23,327 bases of DNA from Clostridiales bacterium UBA4717 (GTDB lineage: Bacteria > Bacillota > Clostridia > Oscillospirales > CAG-272). A program made the position numbers and the translations under genes. Location of the stretch: positions 1-23,327 of the forward strand of contig DHJP01000044.1 of the NCBI GenBank assembly GCA_002404395.1, read 5' to 3'. Under the pieces are notes generated by a model that did not search any database, was not told the DNA's origin, and saw nothing but the letters and a program-made list of their open reading frames with translations. Position 1 is the first letter of the stretch. Each line of letters starts with the position of its first letter. Of the stretch, positions 14,806 through 23,327 are shown piece after piece.

Positions 14806-17800
14806 ATGTTAAGAAAGAGTATGGCTTTGATCCTCGCGGTGATAATGCTCGGCGGGTGTCTGATCATGCCGATGAGCGCCGAAAGCGGCATTACGGTGAT
14901 CTATACTTCGCCCGAGAATGAAGCAGATACGGCGGAGACTGCGGAAGCGGAAAATTTGCCGGAGACTGCGGAGGGATATGTCGAAGTCTTGAAAGAAACG
15001 GCTTCGGCGGATGAGAGCGTCGAAACCGTGACCTACGAGCCTGAAAACGCGTCGCTGTACGCTTCGTCAAACGTGGTTTCCGGCACCTGCGGCGCGAACG
15101 GCGACAACCTCAAGTGGACGCTTGATACCACAACAGGTGAACTAACGATAAGCGGTACGGGGGCGATGAAGGATTATTCAAGCTCAAGTTTACCATGGTA
15201 CAGCAATCGTAGCAATATCAAAAAAGTTACAATTGACGATGGCGTGACGAGCATAGGCGGTAGTGCCTTCTCTGGATGCAACAGCCTGACGAGCGTGACG
15301 ATCCCGGACAGCGTGACGAGCATAGGCGGTTGGGCCTTCTATGGATGCAGCAGCCTGACGAGCGTGACGATCCCGGACAGCGTGACTAGCATATGTCGGT
15401 ATGCTTTCAGTGGTTGCGATAGTTTGACAAGTTTAATAATTCCCGAAAGTGTGATGAGTATAGGCGATAGTGCATTTTATTTGTGTAGCAATTTGAAAAG
15501 CGTGACTATATTAAACCGCGAGGCGAGTATAGACGATAGGGTGTTTGGGGAACGAGCTCCAATAAAATTAATTGGATATAGCGGAAGTACGGCAGAGACT
15601 TATGCCGATAAAAATAAAATTCCTTTTGATGCACTTGACAGCCAAGAAAGAAAGATAATATCTCAAGGCACGTGCGGAGACGAACTCATATGGGTTCTGT
15701 ATAAAGATGGTGAATTAATAATTTCCGGTAGGGGAAATATGCAGGATTATAATCGTTACACTGCTATACCACCGTGGTATGATTTTTATAGCTATATTTG
15801 CAATATCAGCATTTCGGAAGGTGTTAATAATATAGGTGCGTGGGCGTTTGCCGATTGCTATAGCCTTGTGAGAGTGGTTGTTCCTGATAGTGTAACAAGC
15901 ATAGAGAACTATGCATTTTTCGGCTGTAAAAATCTTATGTATATTACAATTCCGAGCAGTGTAACTAATATAGGCGGAGGAACTTTTAGTCATTGCGGAT
16001 TTATAAGCATTACTATACCTGAAAGTGTGACAAAAATTGGTGACAGTCATGTCGGTAACTCGACGTTTGGAGGATGTGAAAAGCTAATCAGTATAGATGT
16101 TGATTCTGAAAATCCTAATTATTCTTCGATTGATGGTGTGTTGTTTGACAAAGAAAAGACAGTATTATTGTGTTATCCTATTGCAAAATCTTTTGAAGAT
16201 ATTACATATTCTATTCCTGAAGGAGTTAATAGCATTGCTGATTCTGCTTTCTCATGGTGTAATGGATTAACGAGTGTTAATATACCCGAAAGCGTGACAA
16301 GTATTGGCAAAAACTCGTTTTTTTGGTGTAAAAATTTGGCATATGTTAGCATCCCGAAAGGTATTAAGGAAATTGGTAGGGCTGCTTTTCGGTTATGTGA
16401 ATCTTTGACAAGTGTATCTGTTCCTATGGGAGTTAATTATATCGGGGTATCTGCATTCTCTGGTTGCGTTAATCTAACGAATATTGAGGTTGAAGAAGGA
16501 TGTCAAAATTATATATCTGTTGACGGAGTACTTTTTAATGGCTCAATGACCTCATTGCTATGCTATCCAGCAGGGAAAAATGGCAAAAGCGAATATATTA
16601 TCCCCGACAGAGTGACAAGTATAGGCGAGTACGCTTTCGACGGATGCAAAAATCTTGTAAAGCTAAGGCTCTCGAACAATTTGACTAAAATACCATATGG
16701 TGCATTTTGTGAATGTGAAAATCTAGAGGAAGTAACAATTTCAGACAGCGTGACGAGCATAGGCGGTAGTGCCTTCTATGGCTGCAGCAGCCTGACGAGC
16801 GTGACGATTTTAAGCAAAACCGCAACCTTTGGCAGCGATGTTTTCTACAACTGCAATAACGTCACTATCTACGGCTATGCGGGCAGCACGGCGGAGACGT
16901 ACGCGAACGAAAACGACATTCCATTTGTAGCGCTTGACGAGCGCGAGATCCTTACCGAAGGCACGTGCGGTGACAACCTCACGTGGATTCTTTACAAAGA
17001 CGGCGAGCTGGTAATAAGCGGCACGGGGGCGATGAAGCTTGGAACCAGCGACATTGCACCGTGGTACTCATACATAGGAAATATCACCAAAGTTACAATA
17101 AAATCCGGCGTAACAACAGTCGGGGATAATGCGTTTTCCGCGTGCAGTAAGCTGACCGGGATCTCGCTGCCCGAGGGCATTACCTCGATCGGCGGCTTTG
17201 CGTTTGAGGGTTGTACCGCTCTGACCGAGGTCAAGCTGCCGGAAGGAGTTGTGAGCATCGGAAACAGCGCGTTTATTAACTGCTCGTCGCTTGTTGAAAT
17301 AACGCTGCCCGAGGGTGTGACTGCGATTTTGGAAAATACGTTCGGTAACTGCAGCAAGCTTGAGCGTGTGACTCTGCCCGGAAGCCTTACCGAGGTCGGA
17401 AATTACGCATTTAACGGCTGCAGCTCGCTTAAGGGCGTGTACATATCCGATCTCGCGGCATGGTGCACGATAGAGTTCGGCAACGAGGCGGCAAACCCGC
17501 TTTATTTTGCGAAGTCTCTTTATATTGACAATGTTAAGACTACCGAGTTGAAGATCCCGAAAACGGTAGAATCGCTCGGCGAATTCAACTTCAGCGGCAG
17601 TGACATAACGAGCGTTGAGCTTGAAGACGGTGTTAAGAGCATCGGATACCGTACGTTCGGCGGCTGCAAGTCGCTTGAAAAAATAGTTATTCCGAAGAGT
17701 GTAAGCAGTATCGGTAACTTGTCGCTTAACGGCTCCCCGAACGTCACGATCTACGGTTACGTGGGCAGCACGGCGGAGACGTACGCGAAAAAATACAACA

Positions 17801-20800
17801 TTCCGTTTGTGGCACTTGACGAGCGCGAGATCCTTGCCGAAGGCACGTGCGGTGACAACCTCACGTGGATCCTTTACAAGGACGGCGAGCTTGTGATAAG
17901 CGGCACAGGGGCGATGAAGGATTATACTAACAACATTTTAAACTGCGCTCCGTGGTACAGTAACCGCACCAAGATCACGAAGCTGACGATCGGCGAGGGT
18001 GTGACAAGTGTTGGCACGTATGCTTTCCTTGATTGCAGCAACCTTGTAAATGCAGCAATTTCCGACAGCGTGACTAGCATAGGCGACCATGCCTTTAACA
18101 GCTGCCGAGCAATGACGACAGTTAAAATGTCTGGAAATGTGACGAACATAGGCAAATTTGCGTTTGCTTATTGTTCTGTGCTTACGGGTATTGACATACC
18201 TGCAGGCGTGACGAGTATCGGCGAGTATACTTTTGTTTCATGCCGCAGTCTGACGAGTGTGACGATTCCCGACAGCGTGACTAGCATAGGTGAATGGGCA
18301 TTTGCCAGCTGCATCAGTCTGACGAGCGTGACGATCCCGAACAGTGTGACAAGCATAGGCGGGAGTGCCTTTGATGGGTGTAAAATGCTTACCGAAGTAT
18401 TGATACCGAATGGCGTAAAGACTATCGGAGAATGGGCTTTCGGCGGATGTATCGGGCTGACGAGCGTTACAATTCCCGAAAGTGTGACGAGTATAGGTAC
18501 AGGAATCTTCGGTGATTGTACCGGCTTGACTTGCGTAGAGGTCAGTGAAAACAATAACGACTATATTTCGGTTGACGGCGTGCTTTTCAACAAAAGTAAA
18601 ACTTCACTGATATGCTATCCCGGTGGAAAGAGCGGAGAATATGCTATTTCTGACGGCGTGACGAGTATCATTGACTATGCCTTTTGCGCTTGCAGCGGAT
18701 TGACAAGTGTAACAATTCCCGAAAGCGTGACAAGTATAGGTGAAAGAGCCTTCTATGGATGCAGCAGTCTGACGAGCGTGACGATTTTAAGCAAAACCGC
18801 AACTTTTGGCAGCGATGTTTTCTACAACTGCAATAACGTCACTATCTATGGTTACGCGGGCAGCACGGCAGAGACGTACGCGAAAAATAACAACATTCCG
18901 TTTGTGGCACTTGACGAGCGCGAGATCCTTGCCGAAGGCACGTGCGGCGACAACCTTACGTGGATTCTTTACAAGGACGGCGAGCTTGTGATAAGCGGCA
19001 CGGGGGCGATGTATGATTATACTAACAACAATTCAAACTGCGCTCCGTGGTACAGTAACCGCACCAAGATCACGAAGCTGACGATCGGCGAAGGGGTGAC
19101 GGGAATCGGTAAGTATGCATTTGCCGATTGCAGCAGCCTTACAAGTGCATCGATAGCCGAAAGTGTAACCCGTATTTGCGGATGGGCATTTTACGGCTGT
19201 AATGCATTGAAGTCGGTATATATCGTTGACTTTGAAGCATGGCTTAATATTGTTTTCTCAGACTCGTACGCGTCTCCGTGTACATACATTGCCGATGTTT
19301 ATCTTAACAATGAAAAACTGACCGAAATTGTCATTCCGAACAACATAACGGACATAGGTTATGAAGCTTTCTACGGTTGGGGCAGTCTTACAAAAGTTAC
19401 GATTCCGAGCAATGTGACAAGCATTGGACACGGTGCTTTTAAAGAATGTAGGAATCTTGAAGAGGTGGTGCTTTCGAACGGATTGACCGACATCGGATAC
19501 GCTGCGTTTGCTTATTGCACCTCGCTGACGCATATTACACTTCCTGCAGACCTTAAGAAGATAGGGGCATGCGCATTTTGGGAGTGTGAAGGGCTGACCG
19601 AACTTGCAATTCCGGACAGTGTAACAAATATTGAAAGCAGTGCATTTGCATATTGCTGCAGGCTGACTGAGCTGACGATTCCGGCGAATGTGACGGAAAT
19701 CGGAAACGGGGCATTTGCAAGTTGCAGCAAGCTTAAGGAAATAAATGTTGCGTCGGATAATGCAAATTATTCCTCGGCAGAAGGGGTCCTTTTTGACAAA
19801 AATAAAACTTTGTTGATTACCTTCCCGGGCGGTAAAACCGGCAATTATGAAATTCCGGACGGCGTGACAAGAATATATGAGGATGCGTTTTGGGGCTGGG
19901 AGTGCAGTGAGCTTGTAAGTGTAACGGTACCTGCGAGTGTAACAAACATCGACTCCGGAGCGTTCATGCACCGCGATAAACTTATTAAAGTGACTATCCT
20001 TAACAGTAGCGCAACTTTTGGCAGCGATGTTTTCTACAACTGCAATAACGTCACTATCTATGGTTACGCGGGCAGCACGGCGGAGACGTACGCGAACGAA
20101 AACAACATTCCGTTCGTCGCTCTTTCCGACCGCGAGATCCTTGCCGAAGGCACGTGCGGCGACAACCTCACGTGGATACTTTATACGGACGGCGAGCTTG
20201 TAATAAGCGGCACGGGTAAAATGACGGGCTGGTCGGTTGGTACTGTTACCCCATGGGGCAAGTACACGAAGCAGATCACAAAGCTCACTATCGGTGAATC
20301 GGTAGAAAGCATCGGAAGTTACGCTTTCTACGGCTGCAGCAATCTGACGAGCATAACAATCCCCGACAGTGTAAAGACGGTCGGCACATGTGCTTTTTAT
20401 GGTTGCACAGGACTTACTTCTGTTGTTGTCGGCAGCGGAGTTGAAATATTGTATTATAATGCCTTTAACAATGTGACTTCGCTTGAAAACTTCGTCGTTT
20501 CTGCTGAAAATCAAAAATATATTGCGATTGACGGTGTAATTTACACCAAGGATATGAAAGTGCTTTGCTTCTATCCGATCGGCAACAAGCGCACAAGCTA
20601 TGAAATTCCCGAGGGAGTTGACTACGTAGCATATTCCGCATTTTCACATTGCGAATATCTTGAATCGGTCAGCCTGCCGGACAGCCTGACAATGCTGCGT
20701 GATTGGGCTTTTTACAATTGTACAAAGCTTACAAGCGTAAAATTCGGAAGCGGGCTTAAGGAGCTATATCAGGGGTCGTTTATGGATACGCCGCTTGTTG

Positions 20801-23327
20801 AGGTTGAACTGCCCGAAGGAACTGAGACAATAGCGCAATATATCTTCTGCAATTGTAAAAAACTTGAAAAAATAATCATTCCTAAGAGCGTTAATTTTAA
20901 CAGCGATTCAGCATTTTCAGGAACCCCAAACGTCACGATCTATGGCTACACGGGCAGCACGGCGGAGACGTACGCGAACGAAAACAACATTCCGTTCGTC
21001 GCTCTTTCCGACCGCGAGATCCTTGTCGAAGGCACGTGCGGCGACAACCTTACGTGGATCCTTTACAAAGATGGCGAGCTTGTGATAAGCGGCACGGGTA
21101 AAATGAAGAATTGGTCGGTTGGCAGGTCTACCCCATGGGGCAAGTACTTGGGGCAGATCACAAAGCTCACGATCGGTGAATCGGTAGAAAGCATCGGAAG
21201 TTATGCCTTCTCCGGCTGCAGCAATCTGACGGGCGTAACAATCCCCGACAGTGTAAAGACGGTCGGCGAATGTGCTTTTTATGGCTGCACCGGACTTACT
21301 TCCGTTGTTATCGGCAGCGGAGTTGAAATATTGTATTATAATGCTTTTAACAGTGTGACTTCGCTTGAAAACTTCGTCGTTTCTGCTGAAAATCAAAAAT
21401 ATATTGCGCTTGACGGTGCAATTTACACCAAGGATATGAAAGCGCTTTGTTTCTATCCGCTCGGCAACAAACGCACAAGCTATGAAATTCCCGAGGGAGT
21501 TGACTACATAGCATATTCCGCATTTTCACATTGCGAATATCTTGAATCGGTCAGCCTGCCGGACAGCCTGACTGCGTTACATGAATGGGCGTTCTACAAG
21601 TGTACAAAGCTTACAAGCGTAAAATTCGGAAGCGGGCTTAAGGATCTCTATCAGGGGTCGTTTAGGGAAACGTCGCTTGTTGAGGTTGAACTGCCCGAAG
21701 GAACCGAAGTAATCGCATCAAATGCCTTTTACGACTGCAGCAAGCTTGAAAAAATCACTATACCTAAGAATGTCAAACGGATAAGCGATGATGCGTTTTA
21801 CGGTTATGCAAGTGCATTTACCATCTACGGTTACACGGGCAGCACGGCGGAGACGTATGCGAAAAATAGCAACATCCCGTTTGTGGCGCTTGACGCTCAC
21901 ACGCATACTTTCGGCACGTGGACGGTAGTGACCGCGCCGAGCTGTGTTGAAGGCGGAATGCGTGAGCGCAGCTGTGAGTGCGGTGAGGTTGAGCGCGAGT
22001 ATCTGAGCGCGCTCGGTCATGCGTATGAGATCACAGATACGCGCGACGCGACCTGCACCGAGGACGGATACATTGAATTTACCTGCACGCGAGACGGCTG
22101 TGACTCAACAAAGCGTCAGACGATCCAGGCAAGCGGACATCATTTCGGAGATGACAATATCTGCGACGGCTGCGGATATGAAGTAACGGTACATACACAT
22201 GAATATACGACCGAAACTATAGAGCCTGACTGTATGAATGTCGGATACACTGTATATACTTGTGAGTGCGGATATTCTTACCGTGCCGACTACGTGGAAC
22301 AGCTCGGACACAATTGGAACGACGGCGTTATCGAACAGGCAAAGACCTGCACGAGCGACGGAATTATCAGGTACAGCTGTACACGCGAAGGCTGTGAGGC
22401 AAGCTGCACGGCTGCGATCCCGGCAGGGCATGAGTGGAATGAGACGATAACAGTTGCGCCCACCTGCACGACCGACGGACAGGCAAAGCGGAGCTGTGCG
22501 GTGTGCGGAGCAGAAGAGACGATAACGCTTCCGGCGGCGCATAAATGGAACGAGGGAAGCGTCAGCGAAAAGGCGACCTGCACGACACCCGGTAAAAAGC
22601 TCTGCAAGTGTGAAGTGTGCAGCGAAGAGCGCGAATTTGAGATACCGACTCTCGGACATAATTTCGTAAACGGAGTCTGCACGCGTTGCGGCATTAAGTT
22701 TATTGAGGTTGTAACGCCGCAGGTCGAGCATCCGCTGTACGGAATGTATTTTGAAATAGACGATATTGAATCAAACTACGGCCCCGACATCATTGACGAA
22801 TACGGAGTATATCTTGACCACAATGAGGATGCGGCTATCGAAAAGGTCGGTGTGTACCTGACGCAGGACGGAACTATGTGGAGACGGCTTATCGCCTGCA
22901 CGGGTGAGAACATTACTCATGCGACATATGTGCCGTATCTGTCTAAGGACGGAGTATTGAAATATTCGGGACTCAACTCGGCATGGATCAACATATTCCC
23001 GCTTTCACGAGACAGTGACGGGATCTGGGAGTACGGTAACTATGCGACTATCGGAGTAAACCTTGAGGATAAGGACGGAAAGCTGCTGTTGTCGCTGTAT
23101 GACATAGGTCAGGCGGGAAAAGATACAAGAATATTCGATAATCTTGAGGAAATGAAAGCATGGCTGCGCGGTGAAGAATACTGCGAACACAATTGGGACG
23201 CAGGCGAAGTGAAGCGCGCCGCAAGCTGCTCGGCTACCGGGATCAAGACCTACACCTGCACGCTTTGCGGCAAGACAAGGGATGAAGTTACCGCAAAGCT
23301 CAAACATACTTTCGGCACGTGGACGGT
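14806..23327 (+). CDS. Giant BspA-like leucine-rich-repeat surface protein, 3' end outside window
   Basis: One open frame of more than 2,840 codons, running off the window. An N-terminal signal peptide (residues 1 to about 25, ending PMSA) is preceded by a good AAGGAG ribosome binding site 9 nt away; an internal LGGC is lipobox-like but is followed by more hydrophobic residues. After an acidic Thr/Glu-rich linker come seven modules (residues about 93-2363). Each opens with GTCGDNLTWILYKDGELVIS and ISGTGAM, carries LRR_5/BspA repeats (consensus SLTSVTIPDSVTSIGxxAFxGC), often contains an insert of the type YISVDGVLFN with CYPGGK, and ends with VTIYGYAGSTAETYA and IPFVALD. A Cys/His-rich repeat tail starts at residue 2364. 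Proteins of this family are adhesins or surface-binding proteins in host-associated anaerobes. No cell-wall anchor is visible in the window. Confidence 0.93.
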   Translation, partial: MLRKSMALILAVIMLGGCLIMPMSAESGITVIYTSPENEADTAETAEAENLPETAEGYVEVLKETASADESVETVTYEPENASLYASSNVVSGTCGANGDNLKWTLDTTTGELTISGTGAMKDYSSSSLPWYSNRSNIKKVTIDDGVTSIGGSAFSGCNSLTSVTIPDSVTSIGGWAFYGCSSLTSVTIPDSVTSICRYAFSGCDSLTSLIIPESVMSIGDSAFYLCSNLKSVTILNREASIDDRVFGERAPIKLIGYSGSTAETYADKNKIPFDALDSQERKIISQGTCGDELIWVLYKDGELIISGRGNMQDYNRYTAIPPWYDFYSYICNISISEGVNNIGAWAFADCYSLVRVVVPDSVTSIENYAFFGCKNLMYITIPSSVTNIGGGTFSHCGFISITIPESVTKIGDSHVGNSTFGGCEKLISIDVDSENPNYSSIDGVLFDKEKTVLLCYPIAKSFEDITYSIPEGVNSIADSAFSWCNGLTSVNIPESVTSIGKNSFFWCKNLAYVSIPKGIKEIGRAAFRLCESLTSVSVPMGVNYIGVSAFSGCVNLTNIEVEEGCQNYISVDGVLFNGSMTSLLCYPAGKNGKSEYIIPDRVTSIGEYAFDGCKNLVKLRLSNNLTKIPYGAFCECENLEEVTISDSVTSIGGSAFYGCSSLTSVTILSKTATFGSDVFYNCNNVTIYGYAGSTAETYANENDIPFVALDEREILTEGTCGDNLTWILYKDGELVISGTGAMKLGTSDIAPWYSYIGNITKVTIKSGVTTVGDNAFSACSKLTGISLPEGITSIGGFAFEGCTALTEVKLPEGVVSIGNSAFINCSSLVEITLPEGVTAILENTFGNCSKLERVTLPGSLTEVGNYAFNGCSSLKGVYISDLAAWCTIEFGNEAANPLYFAKSLYIDNVKTTELKIPKTVESLGEFNFSGSDITSVELEDGVKSIGYRTFGGCKSLEKIVIPKSVSSIGNLSLNGSPNVTIYGYVGSTAETYAKKYNIPFVALDEREILAEGTCGDNLTWILYKDGELVISGTGAMKDYTNNILNCAPWYSNRTKITKLTIGEGVTSVGTYAFLDCSNLVNAAISDSVTSIGDHAFNSCRAMTTVKMSGNVTNIGKFAFAYCSVLTGIDIPAGVTSIGEYTFVSCRSLTSVTIPDSVTSIGEWAFASCISLTSVTIPNSVTSIGGSAFDGCKMLTEVLIPNGVKTIGEWAFGGCIGLTSVTIPESVTSIGTGIFGDCTGLTCVEVSENNNDYISVDGVLFNKSKTSLICYPGGKSGEYAISDGVTSIIDYAFCACSGLTSVTIPESVTSIGERAFYGCSSLTSVTILSKTATFGSDVFYNCNNVTIYGYAGSTAETYAKNNNIPFVALDEREILAEGTCGDNLTWILYKDGELVISGTGAMYDYTNNNSNCAPWYSNRTKITKLTIGEGVTGIGKYAFADCSSLTSASIAESVTRICGWAFYGCNALKSVYIVDFEAWLNIVFSDSYASPCTYIADVYLNNEKLTEIVIPNNITDIGYEAFYGWGSLTKVTIPSNVTSIGHGAFKECRNLEEVVLSNGLTDIGYAAFAYCTSLTHITLPADLKKIGACAFWECEGLTELAIPDSVTNIESSAFAYCCRLTELTIPANVTEIGNGAFASCSKLKEINVASDNANYSSAEGVLFDKNKTLLITFPGGKTGNYEIPDGVTRIYEDAFWGWECSELVSVTVPASVTNIDSGAFMHRDKLIKVTILNSSATFGSDVFYNCNNVTIYGYAGSTAETYANENNIPFVALSDREILAEGTCGDNLTWILYTDGELVISGTGKMTGWSVGTVTPWGKYTKQITKLTIGESVESIGSYAFYGCSNLTSITIPDSVKTVGTCAFYGCTGLTSVVVGSGVEILYYNAFNNVTSLENFVVSAENQKYIAIDGVIYTKDMKVLCFYPIGNKRTSYEIPEGVDYVAYSAFSHCEYLESVSLPDSLTMLRDWAFYNCTKLTSVKFGSGLKELYQGSFMDTPLVEVELPEGTETIAQYIFCNCKKLEKIIIPKSVNFNSDSAFSGTPNVTIYGYTGSTAETYANENNIPFVALSDREILVEGTCGDNLTWILYKDGELVISGTGKMKNWSVGRSTPWGKYLGQITKLTIGESVESIGSYAFSGCSNLTGVTIPDSVKTVGECAFYGCTGLTSVVIGSGVEILYYNAFNSVTSLENFVVSAENQKYIALDGAIYTKDMKALCFYPLGNKRTSYEIPEGVDYIAYSAFSHCEYLESVSLPDSLTALHEWAFYKCTKLTSVKFGSGLKDLYQGSFRETSLVEVELPEGTEVIASNAFYDCSKLEKITIPKNVKRISDDAFYGYASAFTIYGYTGSTAETYAKNSNIPFVALDAHTHTFGTWTVVTAPSCVEGGMRERSCECGEVEREYLSALGHAYEITDTRDATCTEDGYIEFTCTRDGCDSTKRQTIQASGHHFGDDNICDGCGYEVTVHTHEYTTETIEPDCMNVGYTVYTCECGYSYRADYVEQLGHNWNDGVIEQAKTCTSDGIIRYSCTREGCEASCTAAIPAGHEWNETITVAPTCTTDGQAKRSCAVCGAEETITLPAAHKWNEGSVSEKATCTTPGKKLCKCEVCSEEREFEIPTLGHNFVNGVCTRCGIKFIEVVTPQVEHPLYGMYFEIDDIESNYGPDIIDEYGVYLDHNEDAAIEKVGVYLTQDGTMWRRLIACTGENITHATYVPYLSKDGVLKYSGLNSAWINIFPLSRDSDGIWEYGNYATIGVNLEDKDGKLLLSLYDIGQAGKDTRIFDNLEEMKAWLRGEEYCEHNWDAGEVKRAASCSATGIKTYTCTLCGKTRDEVTAKLKHTFGTWT
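16801..20215 (+). repeat. Junction repeat: near-identical DNA at three module ends
   Basis: A block of roughly 180 nt recurs at about 16801-16990, 18778-18980 and 19985-20215. It covers SKTATFGSDVFYNCNN, VTIYGYAGSTAETYA and the next module's GTCGDNLTW opening. The match is at the DNA level, including identical codons, not only at the protein level. Shorter related ends occur near 17740, 20930 and 21820. Confidence 0.85.
20149..21702 (+). repeat. Recent tandem duplication of a module (offset 882 nt)
   Basis: Positions 20149-20820 match 21031-21702 with a constant in-frame offset of 882 nt and scattered substitutions, so the duplication is young. The similarity drops sharply after about 20820 and resumes at the GYTGSTAETYA end with a shift of one codon. 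Confidence 0.9.
21895..22695 (+). repeat. Cys/His-rich repeat tail of the surface protein
   Basis: About six full and two half repeats of 35-40 residues follow the last LRR module. The consensus is roughly H-x-W-x(6-9)-TCT-x-DG-x(4)-Y-x-C-x(2-3)-C-x(8-12)-GH, for example HNWNDGVIEQAKTCTSDG and HKWNEGSVSEKATCTTPGK. Such CxxC/GH repeats are common in secreted proteins of Clostridia. A non-repetitive domain follows at about 22696-23180 (residues 2631-2792), then the same repeat type resumes at EHNWDAGEVKRAASC and runs off the window. Confidence 0.85.

Larger units (their letters stand above)
15082..21894 (+). repeat. Seven tandem BspA modules within the surface protein
   Basis: Modules begin at the GTCG motif: 15082, 15667, 16960, 17842, 18937, 20149 and 21031. 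Their lengths are 585, 1293, 882, 1095, 1212, 882 and 864 nt, so they vary by whole LRR units. Ends are marked by GYxGSTAETYA. Nucleotide identity is high at the module junctions and between modules 6 and 7, and low inside module 2. Confidence 0.9.

Noticed and set aside
14824..14862. LGGC near residue 18 of the surface protein as a lipobox
   Set aside because: Hydrophobic residues continue after the Cys to PMSA, and a standard signal-peptidase I site follows, so lipidation is less likely. It was kept only as a caveat in the gene entry.
19258..20514. 418-codon open frame on the minus strand
   Set aside because: It is antisense to the continuous LRR frame, whose repeated motifs are unmistakable. 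Similar antisense frames recur at each repeat copy (for example 20917-21396), as expected of shadows from biased codon use. It lacks a sensible start context.
15082..21894. Repeated blocks considered as insertion sequences or an integrated element
   Set aside because: All repeats stay in frame and translate to the same LRR domains, without inverted ends, target duplications or a transposase.

Overview
The window looks like the chromosome of a low-to-mid-GC Gram-positive gut anaerobe of the class Clostridia, probably Oscillospirales. The reasons are the TTGACA/TATAAT promoters with 17-nt spacers, GGAGG-type ribosome binding sites, a Cys T-box leader, a GldA/F/G-type ABC cluster with a DUF4340 protein, and a giant BspA-like leucine-rich-repeat surface protein. 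The lineage is inferred from gene content. No rRNA, tRNA, CRISPR array or insertion sequence was seen.

Layout. (1) Positions 1-371 hold a terminator from an upstream unit, then a consensus promoter (178-206) and leader. (2) 372-2575 is rpmG-secE-nusG-rplK-rplA, closed by a strong terminator; rplJ/rplL do not follow. (3) A second promoter (2717-2745) drives rbfA-nrnA-truB-pgeF, tightly packed, followed on the same strand by an ABC exporter-like cluster (5987-10831): ATPase, GldF-type permease, GldG-type auxiliary protein and a DUF4340 protein. (4) 10832-11078 is a double-terminator intergenic region containing a possible 35-aa ORF. (5) On the minus strand lies a cysteine unit: promoter, T-box leader with a UGC specifier, cysE, cysS and a solute-binding lipoprotein whose two lobes appear in circularly permuted order. 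(6) A divergent promoter at 14424-14452 opens a roughly 350-nt leader with several hairpins, a 12-copy CAGA microsatellite and an intrinsic-terminator-like hairpin. (7) From 14806 to the window end runs one uninterrupted frame of more than 2,840 codons: a secreted BspA/LRR_5 protein with seven modules, then a Cys/His-rich repeat tail that continues past the window.

How the parts work together. The first two operons supply translation and secretion housekeeping: ribosomal proteins L33, L11 and L1, the SecE translocon subunit, NusG, 30S maturation (RbfA), nanoRNA turnover (NrnA), tRNA pseudouridylation (TruB) and a nucleosidase (PgeF). The minus-strand unit makes O-acetylserine, charges tRNA-Cys and possibly binds a cysteine-related solute, all under control of tRNA-Cys charging. 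The most notable points are the permuted binding protein in that unit, and the leader of the giant surface protein, where a slippage-prone tetranucleotide tract lies inside a terminator-like hairpin. The surface-protein gene itself is a mosaic of DNA-level repeats with one markedly AT-rich module.
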